A stretch of 64,000 bases of DNA from an uncultured Collinsella sp. (lineage in GTDB: Bacteria > Actinomycetota > Coriobacteriia > Coriobacteriales > Coriobacteriaceae). The first letter of the stretch is position 1. Every line of letters starts with the position of its first letter. A model generated the notes under the pieces. The model was not told the origin of the DNA. It worked only from the letters and a program-made list of their open reading frames with translations, and did no database searches. Where the stretch lies: contig CAAERQ010000004.1 of assembly GCA_900758475.1 (NCBI GenBank), positions 8,264-72,263 of the forward strand. The letters run 5' to 3'. Made by a program: the position numbers and the translations under genes. Shown here piece after piece: positions 1-7,498 of the stretch.

Positions 1-453
1 GCTGCGCTGGCTGTCGCCGATAATCCAATGGAGCAGCGACACGCCCAGCCCCTCTCCGGCAGATTTGGCGACAATCACCGTGTCGCGCAGCGCGGCCTCG
101 ACCTCATCGACCGTCGAGAACGTCGCTGCCACCCACAAGGGAAACTCATAGGCCGCGATATTGGTCTTGCCGTCGACAGGGCCCTCGGCATACTCGGCAT
201 AGCCGGGAAAGTTGAGCCCCGCCACAGCCAGACCCGCATCGTTACCGCAATCGAAAAACATGGGATAGTTCTTGTAATCGATGCACATACCGATCACCGC
301 GTGTGCCGCTGTCGCGTCGTCGATAAACGAATACGGAATGTGAAACCCGCGCGGCATCACGCGAACCTGCTGACCGTAGTCAAAGCTCCAGTCGAGGTTG
401 CGGCCCAGATACATGTGGCCAGAATTATCGGTAAATCGAATACTCGTACACAT
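1..453 (-). CDS. Bile salt hydrolase (choloylglycine hydrolase), N-terminal part
   Basis: The first 151 codons of a conjugated bile acid hydrolase (Ntn-hydrolase, PVA/BSH family), which would cleave glycine or taurine from bile salts in the cytoplasm. The protein begins MCTSIRF, so Cys2 becomes the N-terminal nucleophile once Met is removed. It continues with GRNLDWS, giving the family residues Arg18 and Asp21, and AGLNFPGY near residue 80 carries the conserved Asn. Full proteins in this family are about 315-330 residues, so roughly the second half lies beyond the left edge. The start is preceded by GGAGG about 5-9 bases upstream. No sign of disruption is visible. Penicillin V acylase is the main alternative; the N-terminal motifs fit the bile-salt branch, but the specificity loops are outside the window. 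Confidence 0.93.
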   Translation of the reverse strand, partial: MCTSIRFTDNSGHMYLGRNLDWSFDYGQQVRVMPRGFHIPYSFIDDATAAHAVIGMCIDYKNYPMFFDCGNDAGLAVAGLNFPGYAEYAEGPVDGKTNIAAYEFPLWVAATFSTVDEVEAALRDTVIVAKSAGEGLGVSLLHWIIGDSQRS

Positions 454-519
454 AGCGCCTCCTAGCTTCACGTTCTCGCTAAGTTCATTGTCACCAAACA
501 AAAAGGCGCTAAACACAAA

Positions 520-553
520 AGCCCGGACATGACAACAACGTCATACCCGGGCT
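520..553 (-). terminator. Rho-independent terminator of the deformylase-like gene
   Basis: An inverted repeat (AGCCCGG...CCGGGCT, extended by ATGAC/GTCAT) lies 36 bases past the stop of the leftward gene and is followed on the minus strand by TTTTGTGTTT. Confidence 0.75.
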
Positions 554-588
554 CAAAGACCGCAAATTCGGTCCCCAATTGAACCGCT

Positions 589-1008
589 CTAGACGAGTTT
601 GCCTAAGCAGTGATCAATCATGTGTTGAATCATTTGAGCCTCGAAGCCCACAAAGTCCTGCTTGCGCTCGCGCATCTTGCCGTCGACGATCACGTCATAA
701 GCGACCTTGCACTTGATATAGCGCGTGGACTTGGTGACCTCCTCGTGCGTCAGGCAGCTCTCCTCCATCTTGCTGGCGCCCAGGCCAAACACCAGACGGG
801 GGTTGTAGAGCACATGGGGCTCGCCGGCATCGTCCAGGTAGACGCAGACCTTCTTGGTGATGCCGATCTGGTTGGCGGCAAGGCAGCCGGCATCGTCGAG
901 CGACTTGATGGTATCGATCAGGTCCTGTGCCACCGACTCGTCCTCGACGGTCGCGACCTCGCAACGCTGGGACAGAATAGCCTCGTCGTGGCAGAGCTCT
1001 TTAATCAT
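589..1008 (-). CDS. def: Peptide deformylase-like protein with a missing catalytic Glu
   Basis: A 139-residue protein of the peptide deformylase fold. The three family motifs are present in altered form: GCLAANQIG (residues 41-49, for GxGLAAPQ), ESCLT (83-87, for EGCLS, keeping the metal-ligand Cys85), and QHMIDH (128-133, for QHExDH). Both His metal ligands remain, but the catalytic Glu is Met130. Active deformylases remove the formyl group from nascent N-terminal Met; this copy probably cannot do so in the standard way, and may be a substrate-binding or regulatory relative. An upstream in-frame ATG at 1020 exists, but GGAGG at 1014-1018 sits 5 bases before the ATG at 1008, which decides the start. 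It is monocistronic, with its own terminator. Confidence 0.8.
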   Translation of the reverse strand: MIKELCHDEAILSQRCEVATVEDESVAQDLIDTIKSLDDAGCLAANQIGITKKVCVYLDDAGEPHVLYNPRLVFGLGASKMEESCLTHEEVTKSTRYIKCKVAYDVIVDGKMRERKQDFVGFEAQMIQHMIDHCLGKLV

Positions 1009-1201
1009 ACGTTCCTCCATAGGGGTCGTTGTAACTGCTTAAGTATACGGTACCCACACATTTTCATACGGAAAATACCGCCCGTCCGCTACAAAGCGCC
1101 GAACATCAACATGTGAGGAACAGCAAGGTTGCAAAGGCGATATAGTGAGTGAGTTCGTGTCAATCGGCCTAAACTCGGGGCCGAACAAGGAAAGGGTATG
1201 C

Positions 1202-2515
1202 ATGGACGAACTATTTCACGTCAGCGAGCGCAAGTCCACAATCGGGACCGAACTTCGCGCTGGACTGACAACGTTCCTGGCAATGGCCTACATCATTGCC
1301 GTCAACCCCGCGGTGCTCTCGGGCGCCGGCATCGATGCGGGAGCGCTCGCCTGCGCCACTTGCCTGGGCGCCGGCATCATGACCATCTGCATGGGCATCT
1401 TCGCCAACCGCCCGCTCGCCTGCGCTTCGGGCCTGGGCATCAACGCCATGATCGCGGGCATCGCCACCACCATGTGCGGCGGTGACTGGCACGTGGCCAT
1501 GAGCGTTATCTTCCTCGAGGGTATCGTCATCTTGCTGCTCGTCCTGTGCGGCCTGCGCGAGGCCATTATGGACGCCATCCCCGTGGTCCTGCGCCACGCC
1601 ATCTCGGTTGGCTTGGGCCTGTTCATCGCCATGATCGGCCTGTGCGACGCCGGCATCATCACCGCTGGCGCCGGTACGCTCGTCGGCCTGGGCGACATCG
1701 CCTCCCCCACCTTTATCGTCGGCATCATCTCCATCGTCGTGACGGTTGCCCTGGCTTCCCGCAACGTGCCGGGCTCGCTGCTCATCGGCATCATCGTCGC
1801 CGTTATCGCCGGTATCCCGCTGGGCGTCACCCACGCCCCCGAGGGCCTCATCGCACCGCTCGACTTCTCGACCTTTGGCGCCCCGTTTGCCAGCACCGCC
1901 GATGGCAACATGGCCATCGTGAAGGTTCTGACCGACCCGATGCTGCTCGTCGTTGCCTTCTCGCTGCTCATGAGTGACTTCTTCGACACCATGGGAACCG
2001 CGATGGCCGTCGCCAAGCAGGGCGAGTTCTTGACCGAGGACGGCAATGTCGAGGACATCCGCCCCATCCTGGTCGTCGACTCCGTGGCCGCTGCTGCCGG
2101 TGGCTTTATGGGCGTCTCCTCCATCACCACCTTCGTCGAGTCCACCTCTGGCGCTGCCGACGGTGGCCGCACGGGCCTCACCTCCGTCACCACCGGCGTG
2201 CTGTTCATTCTCGCCGCGTTCTTCTCCCCCATCGTCACCATCGTTTCCAGTGCCGCCACCTGCGGTGCTCTGGTCTACGTCGGCTACCTCATGATGAGCG
2301 AGGCCTCCGAGATCGACTGGTCCGACGTGTCGCAGGGTTTCCCGGCGTTCATGATTGTCGCCGGCGTGCCCTTCACCTACTCCATCTCTGCCGGCATTGG
2401 CCTGGGCTTTATCGCCTACGTGATCGTCGCGCTCTTTAAGGGCGAGGCCTCCAAGATCAAGCCGCTCATGTGGATCGCAGCCCTTGCCTTCCTCGTCTAC
2501 TTCTTTGTAGCGTAA
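1202..2515 (+). CDS. NCS2-family purine permease (PbuG/AzgA type)
   Basis: A 437-residue, strongly hydrophobic protein of the guanine/hypoxanthine (AzgA/PbuG) branch of nucleobase:cation symporters, placed in the cytoplasmic membrane. It shows the family pattern: TLRAGLTTFLAMAYI-like entry (here ELRAGLTTFLAMAYIIAVNP, residues 17-36), a glycine-rich GLGINAM segment, SLLMSDFFDTMGT in the middle, and SSITTFVESTSGAADGGRTG in the later half, which is a signature of this branch. A longer in-frame start at 1145 lacks a ribosome site; AAAGGG ends 5 bases before the ATG at 1202, so that start is used. I looked for a purine riboswitch upstream and did not find one. A strong terminator follows. Its last 45 bases reappear at 4605-4649. 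Confidence 0.93.
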   Translation: MDELFHVSERKSTIGTELRAGLTTFLAMAYIIAVNPAVLSGAGIDAGALACATCLGAGIMTICMGIFANRPLACASGLGINAMIAGIATTMCGGDWHVAMSVIFLEGIVILLLVLCGLREAIMDAIPVVLRHAISVGLGLFIAMIGLCDAGIITAGAGTLVGLGDIASPTFIVGIISIVVTVALASRNVPGSLLIGIIVAVIAGIPLGVTHAPEGLIAPLDFSTFGAPFASTADGNMAIVKVLTDPMLLVVAFSLLMSDFFDTMGTAMAVAKQGEFLTEDGNVEDIRPILVVDSVAAAAGGFMGVSSITTFVESTSGAADGGRTGLTSVTTGVLFILAAFFSPIVTIVSSAATCGALVYVGYLMMSEASEIDWSDVSQGFPAFMIVAGVPFTYSISAGIGLGFIAYVIVALFKGEASKIKPLMWIAALAFLVYFFVA

Positions 2516-2541
2516 CGGCAAAGCTGCCAAAGCAGAACACC

Positions 2542-2582
2542 AAAGCGCGGAGTCGCATCGAGCGGCTCCGCGCTTTGCTTTT
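2542..2582 (+). terminator. Terminator of the purine permease
   Basis: AAAGCGCGGAG and CTCCGCGCTTT form an 11-bp stem followed by GCTTTT. A diverged copy occurs at 4675 as part of the tandem duplication. Confidence 0.85.
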
Positions 2583-2722
2583 AAAGCCAGGCAACGCACA
2601 GACGCGCGATGTATTGCTTCCCAAGTTTTGGACATTTTGCCCTCCAAACGGCACTACCACCGGCTACATCCTGCAGATATGCTGGGCGTAATCGCATAGG
2701 CCCTATGAGGATGGGAGTAACC

Positions 2723-4582
2723 ATGGCCGCCTTGTTCACGACCCCCAAGCGCAATGACAAAACCTCTGGAGCCCATTTTGTCGAGCCCGACGTGTGCCGT
2801 CGCACGCTGCTCACACACGGCAGCTGGCGCCGCGTGACGCGCCGCCTCGTCTGCGGCCTGGCCTGCGCGCTTACGGTGAGCTCGCTGCTCATGCCGAGCG
2901 TCTCGCTCGCGGCCGAGTGGGTGGACGTCGGCGGCGTCCGCCACGAAGCGGCCGCGGGGCCCACGGGAGACGCCGCCGGCACCTGGAGCTGGGACGGCGC
3001 CGACGACATGAGGCTCAACGGCTATGACGGCGGTGCGATCCAGGCTGCAGGTAAGCTCAACATTGCCTACGAGGGCAAAAACACCGTGAAAACCGAGCCC
3101 GATTACACCGGAGCCGCCATCAAGGCGCAGGATGGCACTAACCAGAAAGCAGAGCTGAACATAACGAGCTCGAAGAGCTCGGATGAGCTCAATGTGACAG
3201 CCGAGGCCGATGCAATTAAATCCACAGGCGACCTCTCCATTTCTGGCCCAGGCACTGTGAACACCACAAGCACTAATGCCGACGGAATTGAGGCAAAGGG
3301 CAATCTTTCTATCACGGGCTCGGGCACCGTGAATGCAACGGGCGGTACCGAAGGCATCCAATCCAAGGGCAAGACCACCATCGATTCCTCTGGCACAGTG
3401 ATCGCTAAAGGAAGCGAAGGTTACGGCATCGCCGCGGACAGTGACCTGATCATCAAAGGCGGTGGCAAGGTAGAAGCAAGCTCGATAGAAGAAGCGGGGA
3501 TTTGGGCTAAAGACAGCATCAACATCTCGGGCGGCAGCCAGGTAGAGGCGAGCTCTATAGGAAAAGCGGCGATTTGGGCTGACGGCAACATCGACATCTT
3601 GGGCGGCAGCCAGGTTAAGGCAAACTCCGAGGAGGATCTTGCCGTCGACACTGAGGGCAGTCTCGCGGTCACGAACGCCTCCCTTGACGCAAGCGGTGTT
3701 GAATATGGTGTCTATGCCTACAAGGGCGTTACGCTCGATCACGCGACCGTGACGGTCCGTACAAGCGCGAGCGGCGGCCAGGCCATCGCCCTCATCACTG
3801 ACGGGGACGACATCGTCATCAAGAATGGTTCCATCGTGGACGCGTTCGCGGAAGGCAAATTCTCGGTTGCAATCTCTACCAGAAACCACCAGCCAAACGT
3901 CGCTGGCGGACACATCTACATCAGCGACTCCGTTGTCAAGGCTATAGCCCGCTATGTCGAGTCCGGTAGCGACGGCCCCGATCACTACAGCAACGACCAA
4001 AGCGGCGGGGTCATCCCTGAGCCTAGGGGTCTGAACATCGGTATCTTCGCCCAGACCTACGAGGGCATCGCGCCCGCGAGTATCTCGATCGTCCGCAGCA
4101 AGCTCACGGCCGAGGGAGACACGGCGGCAATCTTCGCTCTTGCCATAAGCGAGGATGGCAAGGCGATCGGCACCATCAAGATCGAAGGCGCTCCCATCCA
4201 GACGCCCGCAGGCGGCAAGATCATTAACTATCGCTACGAAGAAGAGTACGGCCCCAGCATCTCCTACGAGGCAGGTCAAACCATCGGCACGGGCGACGCT
4301 GTGATCGACTCCCCCTATAACGAAGCTGTCGCCAAGAGCACGGTCATCGCGCCTCCCGAGGAGATCAAACCCGAGGAGAAGCCAGGCGAGACCAAGCCCG
4401 AGGGTTCCAAGTCCGAGGGCACGAAGACGACCAAGACCGTTGCAGTTGCAGCCACGGGAGCCAAGATCGCCGGCAAACTCGCAGCAACCGGCGACGCCTC
4501 GAGCGCAGCCATCGTGGCAGCCGCCCTTGCGGGAACAGCCGCCATCGCCGCGGGCGCCGTGGTGAGCCGCAAGCGCTCGTAA
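2723..4582 (+). CDS. Sortase-anchored beta-helix surface protein, copy 1
   Basis: A 619-residue secreted wall protein. An unusually long N-region (about 35 residues) leads to the Arg-rich SWRRVTRR and a hydrophobic signal core ending near SLAA at 61-64. The body is a run of short repeats alternating 'GxLxIxGxGxVxAxS' with Gly/Ala turns, typical of a right-handed beta-helix of the carbohydrate-binding Cthe_2159-like kind; the WSWDGADD/LNGYDGG entry is a family hallmark. The tail has a Pro/Glu/Lys-rich wall spacer, LAATG at 586-590, a hydrophobic segment and RKRS. LAxTG is the motif of actinobacterial class E sortases. GGGAG precedes the ATG at 2723 by 5 bases, which beats the longer frame from 2609. 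The ligand is unknown; a polysaccharide is a guess. Confidence 0.85.
   Translation: MAALFTTPKRNDKTSGAHFVEPDVCRRTLLTHGSWRRVTRRLVCGLACALTVSSLLMPSVSLAAEWVDVGGVRHEAAAGPTGDAAGTWSWDGADDMRLNGYDGGAIQAAGKLNIAYEGKNTVKTEPDYTGAAIKAQDGTNQKAELNITSSKSSDELNVTAEADAIKSTGDLSISGPGTVNTTSTNADGIEAKGNLSITGSGTVNATGGTEGIQSKGKTTIDSSGTVIAKGSEGYGIAADSDLIIKGGGKVEASSIEEAGIWAKDSINISGGSQVEASSIGKAAIWADGNIDILGGSQVKANSEEDLAVDTEGSLAVTNASLDASGVEYGVYAYKGVTLDHATVTVRTSASGGQAIALITDGDDIVIKNGSIVDAFAEGKFSVAISTRNHQPNVAGGHIYISDSVVKAIARYVESGSDGPDHYSNDQSGGVIPEPRGLNIGIFAQTYEGIAPASISIVRSKLTAEGDTAAIFALAISEDGKAIGTIKIEGAPIQTPAGGKIINYRYEEEYGPSISYEAGQTIGTGDAVIDSPYNEAVAKSTVIAPPEEIKPEEKPGETKPEGSKSEGTKTTKTVAVAATGAKIAGKLAATGDASSAAIVAAALAGTAAIAAGAVVSRKRS
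3470..3613 (+). repeat. Two 72-bp in-frame tandem repeats (beta-helix rungs)
   Basis: Units 3470-3541 and 3542-3613 each encode 24 residues beginning VEASSI and ending GGSQ. They differ at a number of third positions and a few codons. The paralogue at 4854-6566 lacks both, which accounts for nearly all of its 49-residue shorter length. Confidence 0.9.
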
Positions 4583-4604
4583 ACACTTTTTCGCACGGGA
4601 CGGG

Positions 4605-4649
4605 TGGATCGCGGCCCTTGCCTTCCTCGTCTACTTCTTCGTAGCGTAA
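4605..4649 (+). pseudogene. Duplicated 3' tail of the purine permease
   Basis: These 45 bases encode WIAALAFLVYFFVA and a stop, the same 14 residues that end the permease at 2471-2515, with only two base differences. There is no gene upstream to use them. They mark the left boundary of the duplicated segment. Confidence 0.92.
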
Positions 4650-4674
4650 GGGCAAGGCTGCAAAAGCTGAACAA

Positions 4675-4713
4675 TAAAGCGCGGAGTCGCCATGCGGCCC
4701 CGCGCTTTTCTTT
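4675..4713 (+). terminator. Duplicated terminator between the two surface-protein genes
   Basis: AAAGCGCGG pairs with CCGCGCTTT and is followed by TCTTTT. It is a diverged copy of the terminator at 2542 and now probably ends the first surface-protein transcript. Confidence 0.75.
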
Positions 4714-4853
4714 TAGCGCCGGTCCCTGCGCCGGCGTGCGGCCTATTTCTCCCCCATTTTGGCCATTTTGCCCTCCAAACGGCACTACCGCCGGCAACAT
4801 CCAGCAGATACGCTGAATCTAGTCGTATAGGCCCTATGAGAACGGGAGCAACC

Positions 4854-6566
4854 ATGGCAGCCTTGTTCACGACCCCCAAACGCAATGACACTACCGCCGG
4901 AACCCATGTTGCCGAACCCGACGTTCGCCGTCGCATAGGACTCGCGCACGGCAGCTGGCGCCGCGTGACGCGCCGCATCGTCGCGGGCGCCGTGTGCGCG
5001 CTCACGGTGAGCTCGCTGCTCATGCCGAGCGTCTCGCTCGCAGCGGAATGGGTCAAGGTCGGCGGCAACAAGTACAACACCGCGGCGAGCGACGAGGCCG
5101 GTACCTGGTCGTGGGACGGCGCCGACGACTTGAAGCTCAACAACTATAACGGCGGCGAGATCCAGGCCGCAGGCAAGCTCAACGTGAATTACTCGGGAAC
5201 CAACATCGTCACTGCCGAATGGATCGAAAGCATCAACGTTTCTCATGGCACTAACGAGAATGCCGAGCTCAATATCCAAGGCGACGAGGGCGGCACGCTC
5301 AGCGTGACATCTACTGAGGACGCTATCCTCTCCACGGGTAATATCAACATCGACGGAGCCGGATCCGTCAACGCCACGAGCACTGGGTTTGATGCCATCA
5401 ATGCCGGAGGTGATCTCGCTATCAAAGGTTCGGGCAACGTCAACGCCACGGGTGCATCGGATGGCATCAGGGCAAACGGCAATATCACGATTGACGACAG
5501 CGGAGCCGTCACCGCCAGGGCTACCAAGGACAAGGGTATTGGAGCCGACAAGAACCTCACCATCAAGGGTGGCGGGACGGTCGAGGCAAGCTCCGAGAAA
5601 GACGCTGCCGTCGAGGCCAAGGGCAGCCTCGCAGCCACAAACGCCTCCCTCAACGTAAACGGTGTTGAATATGGCGTCTATGCCCACAAGGGCATCACCC
5701 TCGATCATGCAAACGTGACGGTCCGTGCAAGTAAAGGCAGATACGGTGGCGCCAACGCCCTCTTCACCTACCAGGACGACATCGTCGTCAAGAACGGCTC
5801 CACCGTGGACGCGTTTGCGGAAGGCGAGGTTTCGGCTGCATTCTCCACCAGAAACGATCGACCCAACGAGAAGGGCGGCCACATCTACATCAGCGACTCC
5901 GTTGTCAAGGCCATAGCCCGCTATGTCGAGAACGGCGACGGCCCCATCCCCTACAGCGAAAACCAAGATGGCGAGACGAGGCGCGAACCCCAAGGCGAGA
6001 ACATCGGCATCATCGCCCAGACCAGCGAGGGCGTCACACCCGCAGTCATCTCGATCATCCGCAGCAAGGTAACGGCCGAAGGAGATACAGCGGCAATCTT
6101 TGCCCGTGCCATGAGCGCTGACGGCAAGACAATCGGCACCATCAAGATTGAGAACGCCGCCATCCAGACGCCCGAAGGCGGCAAGGTCATTGACTATCGC
6201 AAGCTCCGTGACGGCATCTACGAGGCAGGCCAAGCCATCGGCACGGGCGACGCCACGGTCGACTCCCTCTATATCAAAGCATTCGCCAAAAGTACGACCA
6301 TCGCACCTCCCGAGGTAGCCAAGCCGGAAGACCCCAAGCCCGACGAGACCAAGCCCGCAGAAAGCAAGCCCGCGGAGTCCAAGCAGAACCCCAAGCCTGA
6401 GGGCTCAAAGCCGACCAAGGCCGTTGCGGCTTCAACCACGAAAGCCAAGACTACCGGCGTGCTCGCGGCAACCGGCGACACCTCGGGTGCGGCCATCGTG
6501 GCAACCGTCCTTGCGGGAACAGCCGCTATCGCCGCAGGCACCATGGCGAGCCGCAAGCGTTCTTAG
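4854..6566 (+). CDS. Sortase-anchored beta-helix surface protein, copy 2
   Basis: A 570-residue paralogue of the preceding gene with the same order of parts: long N-region, SWRRVTRR plus hydrophobic signal segment ending SLAAEW, WSWDGADD entry, beta-helix repeats, a Pro/Lys/Glu spacer with repeated KPAESKPAESK, LAATG at 537-541, a hydrophobic segment and RKRS. The first 65 residues and the C-terminal third are close to copy 1, while the middle rungs diverge and two 24-residue rungs are absent. The upstream region is also shared: CCCTCCAAACGGCACTACC occurs at 2640-2658 and 4771-4789, so both genes probably keep the same promoter. GGGAG five bases before the ATG supports the start. Likely anchored by a class E sortase encoded elsewhere; ligand not known. 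Confidence 0.85.
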   Translation: MAALFTTPKRNDTTAGTHVAEPDVRRRIGLAHGSWRRVTRRIVAGAVCALTVSSLLMPSVSLAAEWVKVGGNKYNTAASDEAGTWSWDGADDLKLNNYNGGEIQAAGKLNVNYSGTNIVTAEWIESINVSHGTNENAELNIQGDEGGTLSVTSTEDAILSTGNINIDGAGSVNATSTGFDAINAGGDLAIKGSGNVNATGASDGIRANGNITIDDSGAVTARATKDKGIGADKNLTIKGGGTVEASSEKDAAVEAKGSLAATNASLNVNGVEYGVYAHKGITLDHANVTVRASKGRYGGANALFTYQDDIVVKNGSTVDAFAEGEVSAAFSTRNDRPNEKGGHIYISDSVVKAIARYVENGDGPIPYSENQDGETRREPQGENIGIIAQTSEGVTPAVISIIRSKVTAEGDTAAIFARAMSADGKTIGTIKIENAAIQTPEGGKVIDYRKLRDGIYEAGQAIGTGDATVDSLYIKAFAKSTTIAPPEVAKPEDPKPDETKPAESKPAESKQNPKPEGSKPTKAVAASTTKAKTTGVLAATGDTSGAAIVATVLAGTAAIAAGTMASRKRS

Positions 6567-6623
6567 ACGCCTCTGCGCACATGGCAGCTCCCGCGAAGGC
6601 CCCGAGCCCCAGCACCGTTTAAC

Positions 6624-6663
6624 AACGCCACCGCCGAGCTCCCCTCCGGCGGTGGCGTTTTCC
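6624..6663 (+). terminator. Terminator of the surface-protein pair
   Basis: AACGCCACCGCCG and CGGCGGTGGCGTT form a 13-bp stem followed by TTCC, 58 bases past the stop of copy 2. Confidence 0.85.
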
Positions 6664-6773
6664 ATATGCGTCCGCAGGGGATGCACGAGATTGTCTTTGG
6701 TCTAGCCCAACCGGCATACGCTGGCGTGCGACAATTGGGGCTGCCGATATCACAACACTGAGAGAAGCCCGTC

Positions 6774-7439
6774 ATGGAAGCGCATCAAAAGCAGATAACC
6801 GTTTATTCGAATCATACGGAAAGCGCGCCTGTCATCTACCTTCCTGTGGTCGTGGGCGACGGCAGCGAGGTTTATAAGTGTTGCCGAGAGCACGACTGTC
6901 CACCATTCACCCTTGTCGCCATTGGCGGGCTCGATTGGAATCGCGAGCTGAGCCCTTGGGCATGCGACGGGACCGTACGCGATGCCGAGCCTTTCGGAGG
7001 CCAAGCTGCCGGTTTTCTTGATGAGCTGCTGAATCAGATAATCCCCCAGGTGGAGTCGTCGCTTCCTCAGCCGCCCACCTGGCGCGGCATTGCCGGTTAT
7101 TCGCTAGCGGGCCTCTTCGCACTCTGGTCCCTCTGGCAAACCGACGCCTTTGACCGCGCCGCGAGCGCATCGGGGTCGCTATGGTTTCCCGACTTTGTCG
7201 ACCGTGCCAGCACGGCCCCTTTTGCCGGCAGCCCGCAAGCCGTCTACCTGTCACTCGGCAAAAAGGAAACCAAGACGCCCAACCGCATGATGCGGCATGT
7301 ACTCGACGACACACGCGCGATGGAAGCGTTGCTCGTCGAGCGCGGCATTCCAACAACGCTGGAGCTCAACCCCGGCAATCACTTTGCCCAAACCGACTTA
7401 CGCATGGCCCGCGGCATCCACTGGATACTGACACATTAA
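6774..7439 (+). CDS. Alpha/beta-hydrolase, putative esterase (Fes/IroE-like)
   Basis: A 221-residue cytoplasmic-looking hydrolase. The nucleophile elbow is GYSLAG with Ser110, followed by the ASGSLWFPDF segment usual in enterochelin-esterase-like and tributyrin esterase proteins; PGNHF supplies the likely catalytic His203. The acid is probably one of the residues in KKETKTPN near 164-170. No signal peptide is visible. Its substrate cannot be told from sequence: siderophore esters are typical of the named relatives, but no siderophore genes are nearby, so a general ester or acyl substrate is as likely. The ribosome site is weak (AGAGAAG). A terminator shared with the convergent uracil permease follows at once. 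Confidence 0.75.
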   Translation: MEAHQKQITVYSNHTESAPVIYLPVVVGDGSEVYKCCREHDCPPFTLVAIGGLDWNRELSPWACDGTVRDAEPFGGQAAGFLDELLNQIIPQVESSLPQPPTWRGIAGYSLAGLFALWSLWQTDAFDRAASASGSLWFPDFVDRASTAPFAGSPQAVYLSLGKKETKTPNRMMRHVLDDTRAMEALLVERGIPTTLELNPGNHFAQTDLRMARGIHWILTH

Positions 7440-7476
7440 AAATGGCGCCCACGCGTACGCGCGGGCGCCATTTATT
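7440..7476. terminator. Bidirectional terminator between esterase and uraA
   Basis: AAATGGCGCCC and GGGCGCCATTT form an 11-bp stem with A/T tracts on both sides, between convergent genes. Confidence 0.88.
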
Positions 7477-7498
7477 TTGTTTTAGCTGAACGCAGCTG

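Noticed and set aside
1020..1201. Purine riboswitch upstream of the PbuG-type permease
   Set aside because: The conserved TATA/junction and loop motifs of purine aptamers are absent.
1211..2647. A 478-codon open frame antisense to the purine permease
   Set aside because: High GC at third positions keeps the opposite strand open. The frame has Asp/Gly/His-rich composition without any domain pattern, while the permease has full family motifs.
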